This document shows, piece by piece, positions 1 to 8,934 of a stretch of DNA of 64,000 nucleotides; the first letter of the stretch is position 1; each line of letters begins with the position of its first letter. The position numbers were made by a program, and so were the translations under genes. The notes beneath the pieces were generated by a model. It was given only the letters and a program-made list of their open reading frames with translations, was not told the origin of the DNA and searched no databases. Origin of the DNA: Agaribacterium sp. ZY112 (GTDB lineage: Bacteria; Pseudomonadota; Gammaproteobacteria; Pseudomonadales; Cellvibrionaceae); contig NZ_CP166840.1 in the NCBI RefSeq assembly GCF_041346925.1, positions 3,343,001 through 3,407,000 of the forward strand, read 5' to 3'.

Positions 1-931
1 ATACAATGGCGTAAAGCCCTTGCACTAACGGCATATAAACACCCATAGCCTGCGCTTTTGCATAAACGGTTTTTAGCGTATTAATACCTTCTACTGCCTG
101 GCCGATCTCTTCAATAGCTTGCTCTAAAGATTTGCCCTCCCCCAGTGCTTTACCCGCACGAAAGTTACGGCTTTGATCAGAGGTACAGGTTAAAATTAAA
201 TCACCCACGCCAGCTAAACCTAGAAAAGTAAGTGGATCAGCTCCTAATTCACGAGAAAAACGCCCCATTTCGGCAAGGCTGCGAGTTAATAGCATCGCTT
301 GGGTATTTTTACCCGAGCCTAGCGCCTCGGCCATACCTGAGACAATGGCATATATGTTCTTCAAAGCGCCGGCAAGTTCAACACCAAAGCTGTCACTGTT
401 GCGATAGATACGATAGGAGCTTGATGAAAAAATGGTTTGAACAAGGGCTTGAACACTGTCATGTCTGCTTGCAACAACACTGCCTGTAATTTGCCCTTTG
501 ACCATCTCCCGGGCAAAGTTTGGCCCACTAAGCACACCGACTTTTGCTTGAGGTAGCTCTTCCTCTAAGATTTCACTCATTAACTTAAAGCCTTCAAGCT
601 CAATCCCTTTGGTTGTAGATACAACCGGCGTATCGGGCTTAAGCATAGGACTTAACTTACGAGCAACTTCACGAAAAGCCTTACTTGGCACAGAAACAAA
701 AATAATATCCGCATCCTCTACCACAGCATCCATGTCAGAGCTAACCGTTAAACTGTCAGCTAAAGGATAATCGGGTAAATAACGCGTATTTTCTCGCTTT
801 TCTTGGCATGCTTGTGCTCGCGTATTATCACGCATCCACAACCATGTATTTAAGCGATTGGTTGCAGCCATGTTTGCTATAGCAGTACCAAAACTACCAC
901 CACCAAGAACCGCAATTTTCTGAACCGACAT
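1..931 (-). CDS. gpsA: Glycerol-3-phosphate dehydrogenase [NAD(P)+], C-terminus cut by window edge
   Basis: Cytoplasmic enzyme that reduces dihydroxyacetone phosphate to sn-glycerol 3-phosphate, the backbone for phospholipid synthesis. Translating the minus strand from the ATG at 931 gives [20 protein letters not shown], with the N-terminal dinucleotide-binding GGGSFG loop. Further on come [15 protein letters not shown] and a long helical domain with ELAGALKN and [11 protein letters not shown], all typical of GpsA. About 310 codons are visible and the frame runs off the left edge, so only the last few residues are missing (the family is about 330-340 aa). It lies 76 bp downstream of htpG on the same strand, with a probable terminator between them. 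Confidence 0.95.
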   Translation of the reverse strand, partial: MSVQKIAVLGGGSFGTAIANMAATNRLNTWLWMRDNTRAQACQEKRENTRYLPDYPLADSLTVSSDMDAVVEDADIIFVSVPSKAFREVARKLSPMLKPDTPVVSTTKGIELEGFKLMSEILEEELPQAKVGVLSGPNFAREMVKGQITGSVVASRHDSVQALVQTIFSSSSYRIYRNSDSFGVELAGALKNIYAIVSGMAEALGSGKNTQAMLLTRSLAEMGRFSRELGADPLTFLGLAGVGDLILTCTSDQSRNFRAGKALGEGKSLEQAIEEIGQAVEGINTLKTVYAKAQAMGVYMPLVQGLYAIV

Positions 932-964
932 ATAAAAGAAAAACCTAGATGGAAAATAAAATAG

Positions 965-999
965 AGCCGGTCTTCGCGTCGTAAGACACTAAGACCGGT
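965..999 (-). terminator. Probable rho-independent terminator after htpG
   Basis: Arms CCGGTCTT (967-974) and AAGACCGG (991-998) form a perfect 8-bp stem. Read on the minus strand it is followed by CTCTATTTTATTTT, a T-rich tract. It ends the htpG transcript just before the gpsA start at 931. The loop is 16 nt, longer than ideal. Confidence 0.6.
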
Positions 1000-1007
1000 C
1001 TAACACA

Positions 1008-2912
1008 TTAAGCTTGGCTTAACTCTAATAGTAACTTGTTCATGCGTTTAACATAAGCAGCCGGATCTTTGATCGATCCACCTTCAGCTAGAGACGCTTG
1101 ATCAAACAAGATGCTGGCAAAATCAGAGAAGCGATCTTCATCACTCTCTTGATCCATTTTTTCAACCAGAGGGTGCTCTGGATTAATTTCTATAGTCGGC
1201 TTACTTTCAGGAACCGCTTGGCCTGCCTGCTCTAATAGACGACGCATTTGCGCGCCCATATCATCCTGACCAACCACTAAACACGCCGGTGAATCAGTTA
1301 AACGATGAGTCACTCGTACATCTTCGACATCATCATTTAGCGAAGCTTTTAAGCGGCTAACGAAGCTTTCATACTTCTTCTCAACTTCTTCTTGCGCCTT
1401 TTTATCTTCTTCGCTATCGAGCTCACCTAAATCCAAAGCGCCTTTAGCTACGTCTTGGAAAGTCTTACCATCAAATTCAGTAAGATGCCCCATTAACCAC
1501 TCATCAATGCGGTCTGAGAGCAATAGAACTTCGATACCCTTCTTGCGGAAGATTTCTAAGTGTGGGCTGCTTTTGGCAGTATTGTGATTCTCACCGACCA
1601 CATAATAAATCTTGTCCTGCCCTTCTTGCATACGCTCTACATAAGCAGCCAAACCTTGATCCTGTGCTTCTGTATCGGTATGAGTGGTCGCAAAGCGGAA
1701 TAAACCAGCTATCTTTTCACGATTTGCGAAATCTTCTGCAGGCCCTTCTTTTAGAACTTCACCAAACTCTTTCCAGAACTCAGCATAGCTATCGGCATCT
1801 TTCTTAGCCGTTTTTTCTAACATATCCAAGACACGCTTGGTTAGCGCAGCTTTGATGGAATCAACATTGGGGTCTTTTTGTAAGATTTCACGACTTACAT
1901 TTAAGCTTAAGTCATTGCTATCTAAGACACCTTTAATAAAGCGTAAATACAAAGGTAGGAACTGCTCAGCCTCATCCATAATAAAGGTGCGCTGAACGTA
2001 GAGCTTCAAACCACGTGCGGCATCGCGATTGTAGAGATCAAAAGGTGCTTTAGAAGGCACATAAAGTAAACTGGTGTAGTCTAATTTACCTTCAACACGG
2101 TTGTGACTCCACTTAAGCGGATCAGTGAAGTCATGGCTGATGTGCTTATAAAACTCTTTATACTCATCATCACTCACATCTGAGCGCGAACGACTCCAAA
2201 GTGCTTTCGCCGTATTCACGACCTCATCTTCAAAAACTTTTTCTTCACCCTCTTCCGCTGCCTGCTCTTTTTGCATAACAACCGGAATACTGATGTGATC
2301 ACTGTATTTTTTGATAATCGAACGCAGACGGAAACCATCAGCAAATTCTTTTTGCTCATCTTTAAGGTGAAGCACAACTGTAGTACCACGCTGTTCACGC
2401 TCTACAGTTTCAACGCTGTATTCTGCTTCGCCATGGCTTTCCCAGTGAACGCCTTCAGACTTATCGGCACCAGCACGTCGAGTAAAGACTTCAACACGAT
2501 CTGCAACAATAAAGGCCGAGTAGAAACCAACACCAAACTGACCAATCAACTGGCTGTCTTTTTTGTCGTCACCACTTAACTGAGACATAAACTGAGCCGT
2601 ACCAGACTTAGCAATGGTACCTAAATGACTAACAACCTCGTCACGGCTCATACCAATACCGTTATCACTGATTGAGACGGTACCGGCTTCGCTATCAAAG
2701 TCGATACGAATTTGAATATCCGGGTCATTTTCAAAAAGTTCAGCCTTATTTAAGGCTTCAAAGCGCAATTTATCCGCGGCGTCAGAGGCATTGGATACAA
2801 GTTCGCGCAGGAAGATCTCTTTATTTGAATAAAGAGAATGGATCATCAAATGCAGTAATTGCTTGGCTTCTGTTTCAAACCCACGTGTTTCTTTTGTCGC
2901 CTCAGCGCACAT
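1008..2912 (-). CDS. htpG: Molecular chaperone HtpG (bacterial Hsp90)
   Basis: ATP-dependent cytosolic chaperone that remodels partly folded client proteins. The 634-aa length is normal for the family. The N-terminal GHKL ATPase domain shows [21 protein letters not shown] and [10 protein letters not shown] near residues 40-130. The middle domain carries [22 protein letters not shown] and NVSREILQ. The C-terminal dimerisation region has [17 protein letters not shown]. The start has a good ribosome site (TAGGAGACAATAT before ATG). An excellent sigma-32 promoter lies about 40 bp upstream, matching heat-shock control. It has no link to the flagellar genes beyond proximity. Confidence 0.98.
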   Translation of the reverse strand: MCAEATKETRGFETEAKQLLHLMIHSLYSNKEIFLRELVSNASDAADKLRFEALNKAELFENDPDIQIRIDFDSEAGTVSISDNGIGMSRDEVVSHLGTIAKSGTAQFMSQLSGDDKKDSQLIGQFGVGFYSAFIVADRVEVFTRRAGADKSEGVHWESHGEAEYSVETVEREQRGTTVVLHLKDEQKEFADGFRLRSIIKKYSDHISIPVVMQKEQAAEEGEEKVFEDEVVNTAKALWSRSRSDVSDDEYKEFYKHISHDFTDPLKWSHNRVEGKLDYTSLLYVPSKAPFDLYNRDAARGLKLYVQRTFIMDEAEQFLPLYLRFIKGVLDSNDLSLNVSREILQKDPNVDSIKAALTKRVLDMLEKTAKKDADSYAEFWKEFGEVLKEGPAEDFANREKIAGLFRFATTHTDTEAQDQGLAAYVERMQEGQDKIYYVVGENHNTAKSSPHLEIFRKKGIEVLLLSDRIDEWLMGHLTEFDGKTFQDVAKGALDLGELDSEEDKKAQEEVEKKYESFVSRLKASLNDDVEDVRVTHRLTDSPACLVVGQDDMGAQMRRLLEQAGQAVPESKPTIEINPEHPLVEKMDQESDEDRFSDFASILFDQASLAEGGSIKDPAAYVKRMNKLLLELSQA

Positions 2913-2951
2913 ATATTGTCTCCTATGAAAGCTTATCTAGAACTGAAGCGA

Positions 2952-2980
2952 TAAATGGGGGCCGTATTTTCAATTTCAAG
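2952..2980 (-). promoter_or_regulatory. Sigma-32 (RpoH) heat-shock promoter of htpG
   Basis: The minus strand reads CTTGAAA (2980-2974), a 13-nt spacer, then CCCCATTTA (2960-2952). This matches the known RpoH consensus CTTGAAA-N11-16-CCCCATNT at essentially every position. Expected transcription start is near 2944, giving a leader of about 30 nt before the htpG ATG at 2912. Confidence 0.9.
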
Positions 2981-3014
2981 GCTGGTATAGCGGCTTTTCT
3001 ACGTATACATTAAA

Positions 3015-3038
3015 AGCCTGCCCCCACTTTAAAAGGCT
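3015..3038 (-). terminator. Possible weak terminator after the DUF4156-type gene
   Basis: Short arms AGCCT (3015-3019) and AGGCT (3034-3038) are followed on the minus strand by TTTTAAT. The stem is only 5 bp, so this may be an incidental hairpin. Confidence 0.3.
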
Positions 3039-3040
3039 AG

Positions 3041-3361
3041 TTATTTAGCGCAGTTATACACCTCAAAGGATTGGGCCCCGTCTTTAGGCTTGTCTATCGA
3101 CACCAGAGTGTCGCCACCCATCGATACGGCCTGATTCTTAGCCAAAGTGAGCAACTCTTCAGCAACTTTGGACGATTTACGCTCAATAAGAGCCACTTTA
3201 GATTTTACCGATACATGGGCTTTACCTAAGCGTTCACAAGCCTCTGTATGAGCTTTTTTTACTAGGCTAATATTCTCAGCGCCTTCTTGTGGCTTAACCC
3301 AAGTACAGGCGCCCATAGAAACAAGCAAAACGGTAAGACTTAAACCTTGCACAAACTTCAT
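3041..3361 (-). CDS. Small DUF4156-type lipoprotein
   Basis: Predicted 106-aa exported protein. The chosen ATG at 3361 gives MKFVQGLSLTVLLVSMGAC, a short basic N-terminus, a hydrophobic core and a lipobox-like MGAC with Cys19. A longer reading frame to 3403 would place 14 extra residues before the signal peptide and is unlikely. The mature part has a conserved-looking AKNQAVSMGGDTLV segment and two further Cys (36 and 104) that could pair. This resembles the DUF4156 family of enterobacterial small lipoproteins; function is unknown. It follows flhB by 44 bp on the same strand but is probably not flagellar. Confidence 0.75.
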   Translation of the reverse strand: MKFVQGLSLTVLLVSMGACTWVKPQEGAENISLVKKAHTEACERLGKAHVSVKSKVALIERKSSKVAEELLTLAKNQAVSMGGDTLVSIDKPKDGAQSFEVYNCAK

Positions 3362-3405
3362 CGTGTTACTCCAATAGCATTCAAAAAAACGGAGTATACA
3401 CACTC

Positions 3406-4536
3406 TTAGTAACGCATATCTGCAGGAATATCTGGTGAGCCTGGGCGATCGGGCCTCTCACCGTTGCCCTTTCTAAACTCCCTAAGCTGGAAGACATAAG
3501 CAAGCACTTGTGCCACAGCAACATATAAGCCCGCTGGCACCTCTTGTTCGAGCTCTGTCGTGTGATAGATGGAACGTGCTAATGCAGGGCTTTCTATTTG
3601 CTCAACACCGTTTTGTTTGGCCACCTCTCTAATCCTCAACGCACTGTGATCAAGCCCTTTGGCTAACAAGACCGGAGCAGACATGGTATCTGGCTGATAT
3701 TTCAATGCGACAGCAAAGTGGGTGGGGTTAGTAATCACAACATCAGCCTCAGGTACGGCTGACATCATTCGGTTCTGAGCCATTTGCATCTGCAATTGAC
3801 GAATTTTACCTTTTACCTCCGGCTTACCCTCCGAATCTTTTAGCTCGTCTTTAATATCCTGCAAAGACATACGAAGCTTTTTCTTGTTTTCCCATAACTG
3901 AAACGGCACATCGATCATCGCAATCACTAAGGTTGAGCACGACAAAACCACTCCTGCGTACAAACTCAATTCTAATGCATGGTTTAAGCCTGGCGCTAAA
4001 GCCTCTCGAGCCAAGCCATGAATAGGCTCCTGCATACTCCACAACAAAATAAAAGCCGTCGCAATTACCAACGATACTTTTGCTATGCCTTTAAATAACT
4101 CAACCAAAGAGCGCATACTAAACATACGCTTAATACCTGCAATGGGATCTAAACGATTCCATTTAGGAGCCAGTGATTTACCACTAAATAGAAGCCCGCC
4201 AAGGACCGTAGGCCCGACCAACGCAGCCAAAACAATAACGGAGAAAAAAGCAAGAGTTGACCAAAACATCTCCTCAAAGGCCAAGCCCAAGTGGCTAAAC
4301 ATGGCGTTAGGATCTAATAAGCGCTCTCGCGTTAACGAGAAGTTATGTCTTAATACGCGCTGTAAACCGTGGGCCATCTGCCCACCAAACAAGAAAAAAC
4401 CGACTGCACTTGCCAATAACACGGCAAATGTCGTGAGGTCTTTTGAGCGAGGGATCTGCCCTTCTTCTCGCGCCTTCTCCTGACGCTTAGCCGTTGGCTC
4501 TTCCGTTTTTTCTTGGGCACTGTCATTCTCTGACAT
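3406..4536 (-). CDS. flhB: Flagellar export gate protein FlhB
   Basis: Inner-membrane part of the flagellar type III export gate that switches specificity from rod/hook to filament substrates. The 376-aa protein starts with the usual charged TEEPTAKRQEKAREEGQIPRS segment. Four hydrophobic segments lie at about residues 34-52, 90-120, 150-168 and 185-212. The cytoplasmic domain holds the self-cleavage motif N270-P271-T272-H273, where the family cuts between Asn and Pro. The start codon overlaps the fliR stop as TAATG, showing translational coupling. It is last in fliLMNOPQR-flhB; flhA does not follow, which differs from the common flhB-flhA order. Confidence 0.98.
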   Translation of the reverse strand: MSENDSAQEKTEEPTAKRQEKAREEGQIPRSKDLTTFAVLLASAVGFFLFGGQMAHGLQRVLRHNFSLTRERLLDPNAMFSHLGLAFEEMFWSTLAFFSVIVLAALVGPTVLGGLLFSGKSLAPKWNRLDPIAGIKRMFSMRSLVELFKGIAKVSLVIATAFILLWSMQEPIHGLAREALAPGLNHALELSLYAGVVLSCSTLVIAMIDVPFQLWENKKKLRMSLQDIKDELKDSEGKPEVKGKIRQLQMQMAQNRMMSAVPEADVVITNPTHFAVALKYQPDTMSAPVLLAKGLDHSALRIREVAKQNGVEQIESPALARSIYHTTELEQEVPAGLYVAVAQVLAYVFQLREFRKGNGERPDRPGSPDIPADMRY

Positions 4537-5309
4537 TAAGGTGCCTCGATTAATTCATGAACAAAATTAAAACCCACATCTAAATTCTTCTCGAATGCCT
4601 CTAGGTAATTCCCTAGCCCCAGCCAAATTAAGGCAAGACCACAAATAAGCGTAAACGGAAAACCAATAGCAAAAATATTAAGTTGAGGAGCGGCTCGACT
4701 CATTACCCCAAAAGCCATATTAATAACCAGCAAGCTGGTTAACACAGGCAAAGCAAAAGACAGTGCGGAGGCAAACATCCACGCACCCAACTGCACCAAC
4801 ATATAGAGCTTATCGGTGTTAAGCATACCGGAGCCTATCGGCAAGGTTTGAAAACTTTGGATAAGCATGGAAATTAGATATAGGTGGGCATTGAATGCAA
4901 CAAACATTAAGGTGGTTAGGATTAAAAAGAACTGACTGACAACCGTTGTTTGAACGCCGTTTGTAGGGTCATTCATCATGGCGAAACCAAGGCCCATTTT
5001 CATTGCGATAAACTGCCCACTTAGAACAAAAACATGAAAAACCACCTGAAAACAAAAGCCCATTAAAGTCCCTACTGCGACTTCACGCAGTAGGATAGGA
5101 ATCATATTAAAAGACAACATTGGCGGCGCATTAAATGCGGGCAATAAAGGTACCGCTATCAGTGTCAGCAACATCGCCATGGCCAAGCGCACACGGGGGG
5201 AAATAACTCGTGATCCAATAACCGGAACAACCATCAACATAGACGCTATACGAGCAAAAGGCAGAAAATATTGCTGTACAAACTGCGCTATGTCTTGCTC
5301 TGTCATCAT
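4536..5309 (-). CDS. fliR: Flagellar export gate protein FliR
   Basis: Integral membrane subunit of the FliPQR export channel. The 257-aa protein is strongly hydrophobic with about six membrane segments, starting with FLPFARIASMLMVVPVIGSR, a hallmark of FliR/SctT. It contains GFCFQVVFHVFVLSGQFIAMK and ends near LIWLGLGNYLEAFEKNLDVGF. The start overlaps the fliQ stop by four bases (ATGA) and the stop overlaps the flhB start, so the three genes are translated as a tight unit. Confidence 0.97.
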   Translation of the reverse strand: MMTEQDIAQFVQQYFLPFARIASMLMVVPVIGSRVISPRVRLAMAMLLTLIAVPLLPAFNAPPMLSFNMIPILLREVAVGTLMGFCFQVVFHVFVLSGQFIAMKMGLGFAMMNDPTNGVQTTVVSQFFLILTTLMFVAFNAHLYLISMLIQSFQTLPIGSGMLNTDKLYMLVQLGAWMFASALSFALPVLTSLLVINMAFGVMSRAAPQLNIFAIGFPFTLICGLALIWLGLGNYLEAFEKNLDVGFNFVHELIEAP

Positions 5310-5581
5310 TGCAAAGCAACCAACTCAGGTATTTGTAAAGCCAGCTTGTGAAATAGATCTATAAACTGCTGAGTTAACCAAGGCCCAGTTAACATAATCG
5401 TTAATAGGGTAACAATCAGCCTGGGGAGAAAACTTAAGGTTTGCTCATTAATCTGGGTAGCTGCTTGGAAGATACTCACAGTTAAACCAACTAACAAGCT
5501 AGGCCCAACGATCACTAGTACCATAATCACAACCAAGTAAAATGCGTGAGCAAACAATTGTAATGCCGTTTCTGGGCTCAT
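5306..5581 (-). CDS. fliQ: Flagellar export gate protein FliQ
   Basis: Small two-helix membrane subunit of the FliPQR export gate. The 91-aa length is standard. Membrane segments are AFYLVVIMVLVIVGPSLLVG and IVTLLTIMLTGPWLTQQFID, with the family motif IFQAATQINEQTLSFLP between them. It lies 8 bp after fliP and overlaps fliR. Confidence 0.97.
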   Translation of the reverse strand: MSPETALQLFAHAFYLVVIMVLVIVGPSLLVGLTVSIFQAATQINEQTLSFLPRLIVTLLTIMLTGPWLTQQFIDLFHKLALQIPELVALQ

Positions 5582-5589
5582 ATGTTTAC

Positions 5590-6429
5590 CTATATACCAA
5601 AGCTTGCTGCTAGGGTTCCCACTATAAGCCCCCAGCCATCAACAAGAACAAACAACATAATTTTAAATGGCAGTGAAATAATCAATGGTGACAACATCAT
5701 CATACCCATCGCCATCAATACACTCGCGACAACAATATCAATAACTAAAAAAGGAATAAAAATAATAAAACCAATTTGAAAGGCTGTTTTTAATTCCGAA
5801 GTAATAAATGCCGGCATTAATATCGTGAAAGGAATATCTTGAGGCGTGGCAACAGGATCAGCGCCACCAATTCTAAAAAACAAATTAATGTCATCCTCTC
5901 TTGCATTGGCAAGCATAAAACGCTTTACCGGCTCTTTTGCAATAGCAATGGCTTCAATTGAGCTTATCTGCTCTGCCATATAGGGTTGAAGAGCTTCCTG
6001 ATTAATTTCTTCAATGACGGGCGTCATAATAAAAAAGGTTAAGAACAGAGCAAGACCGATTAAAATCTGATTGGAGGGGCTTTGCTGCAAGCCTAAGGCC
6101 TGACGCAATATTGAAAAGACAATAATAATACGAGTAAATGACGTCATCATCATGAGCATCGCTGGCAAAAATGTCAGCATTGTCATCAATATGAGTATTT
6201 GCAAAGTAACACTGTAGTCTTCTGTGCCATTTGCATTCTTTGTTACCGTTAAAGCAGGTAATGCAGGCAGTGCTTTAACCGATGATGCCCCCAACATAGC
6301 TTCAGCTTTTTCCAACTGGGATCCTTGATCCGGTGTATTAGCACTTTGTGCGTGTACACTATGAGTCATCAGGGAGAATAGTAAAAATAAACAGGAAAAA
6401 CTGAACAGCAGAGAGCCTCTAACTTGCAT
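5590..6429 (-). CDS. fliP: Flagellar export gate protein FliP
   Basis: Core subunit of the export channel. It begins with a cleavable signal peptide ([20 protein letters not shown]... ending near VHAQS), normal for FliP. Then come the signatures [36 protein letters not shown] and the C-terminal [19 protein letters not shown]. At 279 aa it is slightly longer than the E. coli protein. Its start overlaps the end of fliO by 11 bp. Confidence 0.97.
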   Translation of the reverse strand: MQVRGSLLFSFSCLFLLFSLMTHSVHAQSANTPDQGSQLEKAEAMLGASSVKALPALPALTVTKNANGTEDYSVTLQILILMTMLTFLPAMLMMMTSFTRIIIVFSILRQALGLQQSPSNQILIGLALFLTFFIMTPVIEEINQEALQPYMAEQISSIEAIAIAKEPVKRFMLANAREDDINLFFRIGGADPVATPQDIPFTILMPAFITSELKTAFQIGFIIFIPFLVIDIVVASVLMAMGMMMLSPLIISLPFKIMLFVLVDGWGLIVGTLAASFGI

Positions 6430-6886
6430 TAGTGTGCCCTCCTGACTTCAACACTCTCTTTAAAAAACCAGAGAAATCTGATTCAACAGAAAAATCACTG
6501 GCCTTGACTTCAGAGCTCGGTTCTGTGTTTTCACATGAACTACGATTACTTTCATCACCTAGCAGCGGCGGAGTATCATTTAATTCATGCAACTTAGTAA
6601 TAGCGCCATCAGCCACCGACAACACCAAGGTATCTGAACCTGCTTTAAGTAAAACAATACGTTCTTTACGCCCCAAGTTTAATGTCTCAAGCACCTTCAA
6701 ACGCCCTGCCCCAATACCGCTTATTGGAAGGCGCTTGCTCAACCACGCTAAAGCTAAAATTAAAGCTACGATAAGGCTTAAAACTACGCCAACCTGTAAG
6801 GCCATATCAGCATATGACAAACTCGAAGCGGCCTCAGTTGGCGCTAATGAAGTAACATGTTCTACATTCGGTTTTTGCACATACAC
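6419..6886 (-). CDS. fliO: Flagellar biosynthesis protein FliO
   Basis: Single-pass membrane protein that helps FliP assemble. The frame opens with GTG at 6886, with a second in-frame GTG at 6880 better spaced from the AAGAGG ribosome site, so the start is uncertain by two codons. A membrane segment [22 protein letters not shown] lies near residues 32-53. It is followed by the FliO-type region [21 protein letters not shown]. The C-terminal 50 residues are low-complexity and acidic. Its place between fliN and fliP supports the call. Confidence 0.93.
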   Translation of the reverse strand: MYVQKPNVEHVTSLAPTEAASSLSYADMALQVGVVLSLIVALILALAWLSKRLPISGIGAGRLKVLETLNLGRKERIVLLKAGSDTLVLSVADGAITKLHELNDTPPLLGDESNRSSCENTEPSSEVKASDFSVESDFSGFLKRVLKSGGHTNAS

Positions 6887-6889
6887 CTC

Positions 6890-7324
6890 TTAACGCAAAC
6901 GTTTAATACGTTCCGATGGACTTATCACGTCTGTCATACGGATACCAAATTTTTCATTCACAACAACCACTTCGCCATGGGCAATTAAAGTGCCATTGAC
7001 AAGCACATCTAAGGGCTCACCAGCTAAGCGATCCAATTCAATAACCGAGCCTTGATTAAGCTGTAATAAATTTCTGATAGTGATATTAGTGCGACCAACT
7101 TCCATTGAAATGCTAACGGGAATATCTAAGATCACTTCTAAATCAGGCTGCCCCTCCATTGGAGCTGGTGCTGCTGCCGTATCAAAATCATCTAGCTCTA
7201 CAGGCTGTGCGGGATCAGGCTCTGCATCATCACTAACACCATCAACCTCCTCCTGCTGTTCCATCGCGGCAGCCCATTCGTCCGCCATATCATTTTGATC
7301 TACATTGTCATCATCTTCACTCAT
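6890..7324 (-). CDS. fliN: Flagellar motor switch protein FliN
   Basis: C-ring component that, with FliM and FliG, sets rotation direction and supports export. I chose the ATG at 7324 because GGAGAAG sits seven bases upstream; a TTG at 7336 extends the frame by four residues but lacks a good site. The N-terminal ~60 residues are acidic and disordered (MSEDDDNVDQNDMADEWAAA). The C-terminal SpoA domain reads ILDIPVSISMEVGRTNITIR, LLQLNQGSVIELDRLAGEPLD and GEVVVVNEKFGIRMTDV, standard for FliN. It overlaps the fliM end by 8 bp. Confidence 0.97.
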   Translation of the reverse strand: MSEDDDNVDQNDMADEWAAAMEQQEEVDGVSDDAEPDPAQPVELDDFDTAAAPAPMEGQPDLEVILDIPVSISMEVGRTNITIRNLLQLNQGSVIELDRLAGEPLDVLVNGTLIAHGEVVVVNEKFGIRMTDVISPSERIKRLR

Positions 7325-8327
7325 GAACTTCTCCAACAGGGCCGTTATCGTTGCTACTAGCAGGCTTTTCTATTTGTTCTAATACTCGTAAAGCTAAGTT
7401 TTCATTACTTTGACCAAATTCAGCTTTAAATAAAGGCACCCCATTAGCGGTCACAATATGAAAATCAGGCATAGTAATTGGGATAATGTCACCGTCTCTT
7501 AAGTCAACAATGTCTCGCAGTGAGATTTTTTTCTCAACAACATCACACTCAACCGCTACCTCTGCCTCCATTACATCTTCTTGCAAAGCGTTCACCCAGC
7601 GATCATCTCGCTCATCAGTGTCACTTTGTAAACCTGCATCGAGTACTTCACGAATAGGTTCGACCATCGAGTAAGGCATGGTGATATGCAATTCTCCACC
7701 ACCGCCATCAAGCTCAACGTGAAAGGTACTGACAACGACCACTTCACTTGGGCTAACAATATTTGCCATGGATGGATTAACTTCTGAATTAATATATTCA
7801 AATTCAATTTCTAAGACGGCTTTCCAAGCTTCTCGCAAGTCAACAAAAACCTGCTCTAGCACCATTTGAACCACACGCAGTTCGGTCGGGGTAAATTCTC
7901 GACCTTCAATTTTTGCGTGACGGCCATCACCACCAAAAAAGTTATCAACTAATTTAAATACAAGTTTTGCATCAAGAATAATCAATGCCGTACCACGTAA
8001 AGGGCGAAACTTAACCATGTTTAAACTGGTAGGTACGTAAAGTGTGTGGACATATTCACCAAACTTTTGAATCTGAATACCACCGACACTCACATCTGCT
8101 GTGCGACGTAATAAATTAAACATACTAATGCGGGTATAACGTGCAAAACGCTCATTAATCATCTCAAGCGTTGGCATTCGACCACGAACAATACGATCCT
8201 GGCTGGTTAAGTCATAGGCCAAGACACCAGAAGGGTCATCGTCACCCTCGGTTTCAATATCACCGTCGTCAACGCCGTGTAAGAGCGCATCGATTTCATC
8301 TTGGCTTAATAAATCTTGCACAATCAA
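7317..8327 (-). CDS. fliM: Flagellar motor switch protein FliM
   Basis: C-ring protein that binds phosphorylated CheY and transmits the switch signal. The 336-aa protein begins with the CheY-binding peptide LLSQDEIDALLHGVDDGD. The CheC-like middle domain has RIVRGRMPTLEMINERFAR and the end carries the SpoA domain. The frame opens with TTG (8327), giving MIVQDLLSQ, the same length as Pseudomonas-type FliM; a GTG two codons inside (8321) is better spaced from AAGG and is an alternative. It sits 5 bp after fliL. Confidence 0.96.
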   Translation of the reverse strand: MIVQDLLSQDEIDALLHGVDDGDIETEGDDDPSGVLAYDLTSQDRIVRGRMPTLEMINERFARYTRISMFNLLRRTADVSVGGIQIQKFGEYVHTLYVPTSLNMVKFRPLRGTALIILDAKLVFKLVDNFFGGDGRHAKIEGREFTPTELRVVQMVLEQVFVDLREAWKAVLEIEFEYINSEVNPSMANIVSPSEVVVVSTFHVELDGGGGELHITMPYSMVEPIREVLDAGLQSDTDERDDRWVNALQEDVMEAEVAVECDVVEKKISLRDIVDLRDGDIIPITMPDFHIVTANGVPLFKAEFGQSNENLALRVLEQIEKPASSNDNGPVGEVHE

Positions 8328-8332
8328 CTACC

Positions 8333-8860
8333 TTATTGCATAACAAAATTAGTAAATAAAACTTGCTCTATACCAGGCTTTCCGATTTCTTTATCAAGCA
8401 CTTTTTGCAACTCTTGTAATAACTGCAAGCGTAGAAATTCTTTGCCTTCTGGAGTTTGCACCTCTTCAAAAAGCTGTCCGCCTGCGATTAAATTGATGGT
8501 GTGATCGATGGTGGCTCGATGTAATTCAATGGCTGCAATCACATCATCATCCCGAGTCATAACAGTGAGATCTAAACGCAAATAACGACGACGGCCACGA
8601 GCGTCAATATTTAGTATGTACTCAGGTTTTAAGGGGTAATAAATAGCAGGGCTAGGCAGTTCATCAACAGGCACTTCAAGCTCTTCCCCCTCTTCAGGGA
8701 TAGGCTCAGGTTGCATCAGAGTTAGCACTGTAATCGTGCCGCCAACAGAAATACCTATAAGCAATAGGCCCACCAAGGCAAGAAGTAAGATTTTTTTCTT
8801 ACCACCACCTGATGGATTTTCGTCATTATTTTCTTCTTGCTGTTCTTCTTCATCTGCCAT
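8333..8860 (-). CDS. fliL: Flagellar basal body-associated protein FliL
   Basis: Single-pass inner-membrane protein surrounding the stators and affecting motor torque. The 175-aa protein has an acidic cytoplasmic start (MADEEEQQEENNDENPSGGG), a membrane helix ILLLALVGLLLIGISVGGTI near residues 24-44, and a periplasmic FliL domain. That domain includes YYPLKPEYILNI and RRYLRLDLTVMTRDDDVI. It heads the fliLMNOPQR-flhB block behind a sigma-54 promoter. Confidence 0.96.
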   Translation of the reverse strand: MADEEEQQEENNDENPSGGGKKKILLLALVGLLLIGISVGGTITVLTLMQPEPIPEEGEELEVPVDELPSPAIYYPLKPEYILNIDARGRRRYLRLDLTVMTRDDDVIAAIELHRATIDHTINLIAGGQLFEEVQTPEGKEFLRLQLLQELQKVLDKEIGKPGIEQVLFTNFVMQ

Positions 8861-8900
8861 GTCAAAGTTCCGTCGACTAAGAGGAGCTTATAGGCATGGC

Positions 8901-8916
8901 AGCAAGACTTATGCCA
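8901..8916 (-). promoter_or_regulatory. Sigma-54 promoter of fliL operon
   Basis: The minus strand reads TGGCATAAGTCTTGCT, with GG and GC at the exact -24/-12 spacing. Expected start is near 8890, about 30 nt before the fliL ATG. It lies in the fliK-fliL gap, so the export-gate block is uncoupled from fliK. Confidence 0.88.
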
Positions 8917-8934
8917 CGACGTGTTTACATAAAA

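Noticed and set aside
232..489. 85-residue plus-strand frame
   Set aside because: It lies inside the minus-strand gpsA frame, whose translation matches a known enzyme.
3362..3403. Longer start for the DUF4156-type lipoprotein
   Set aside because: It would add 14 residues in front of the signal peptide and cross the end of the flhB gap.
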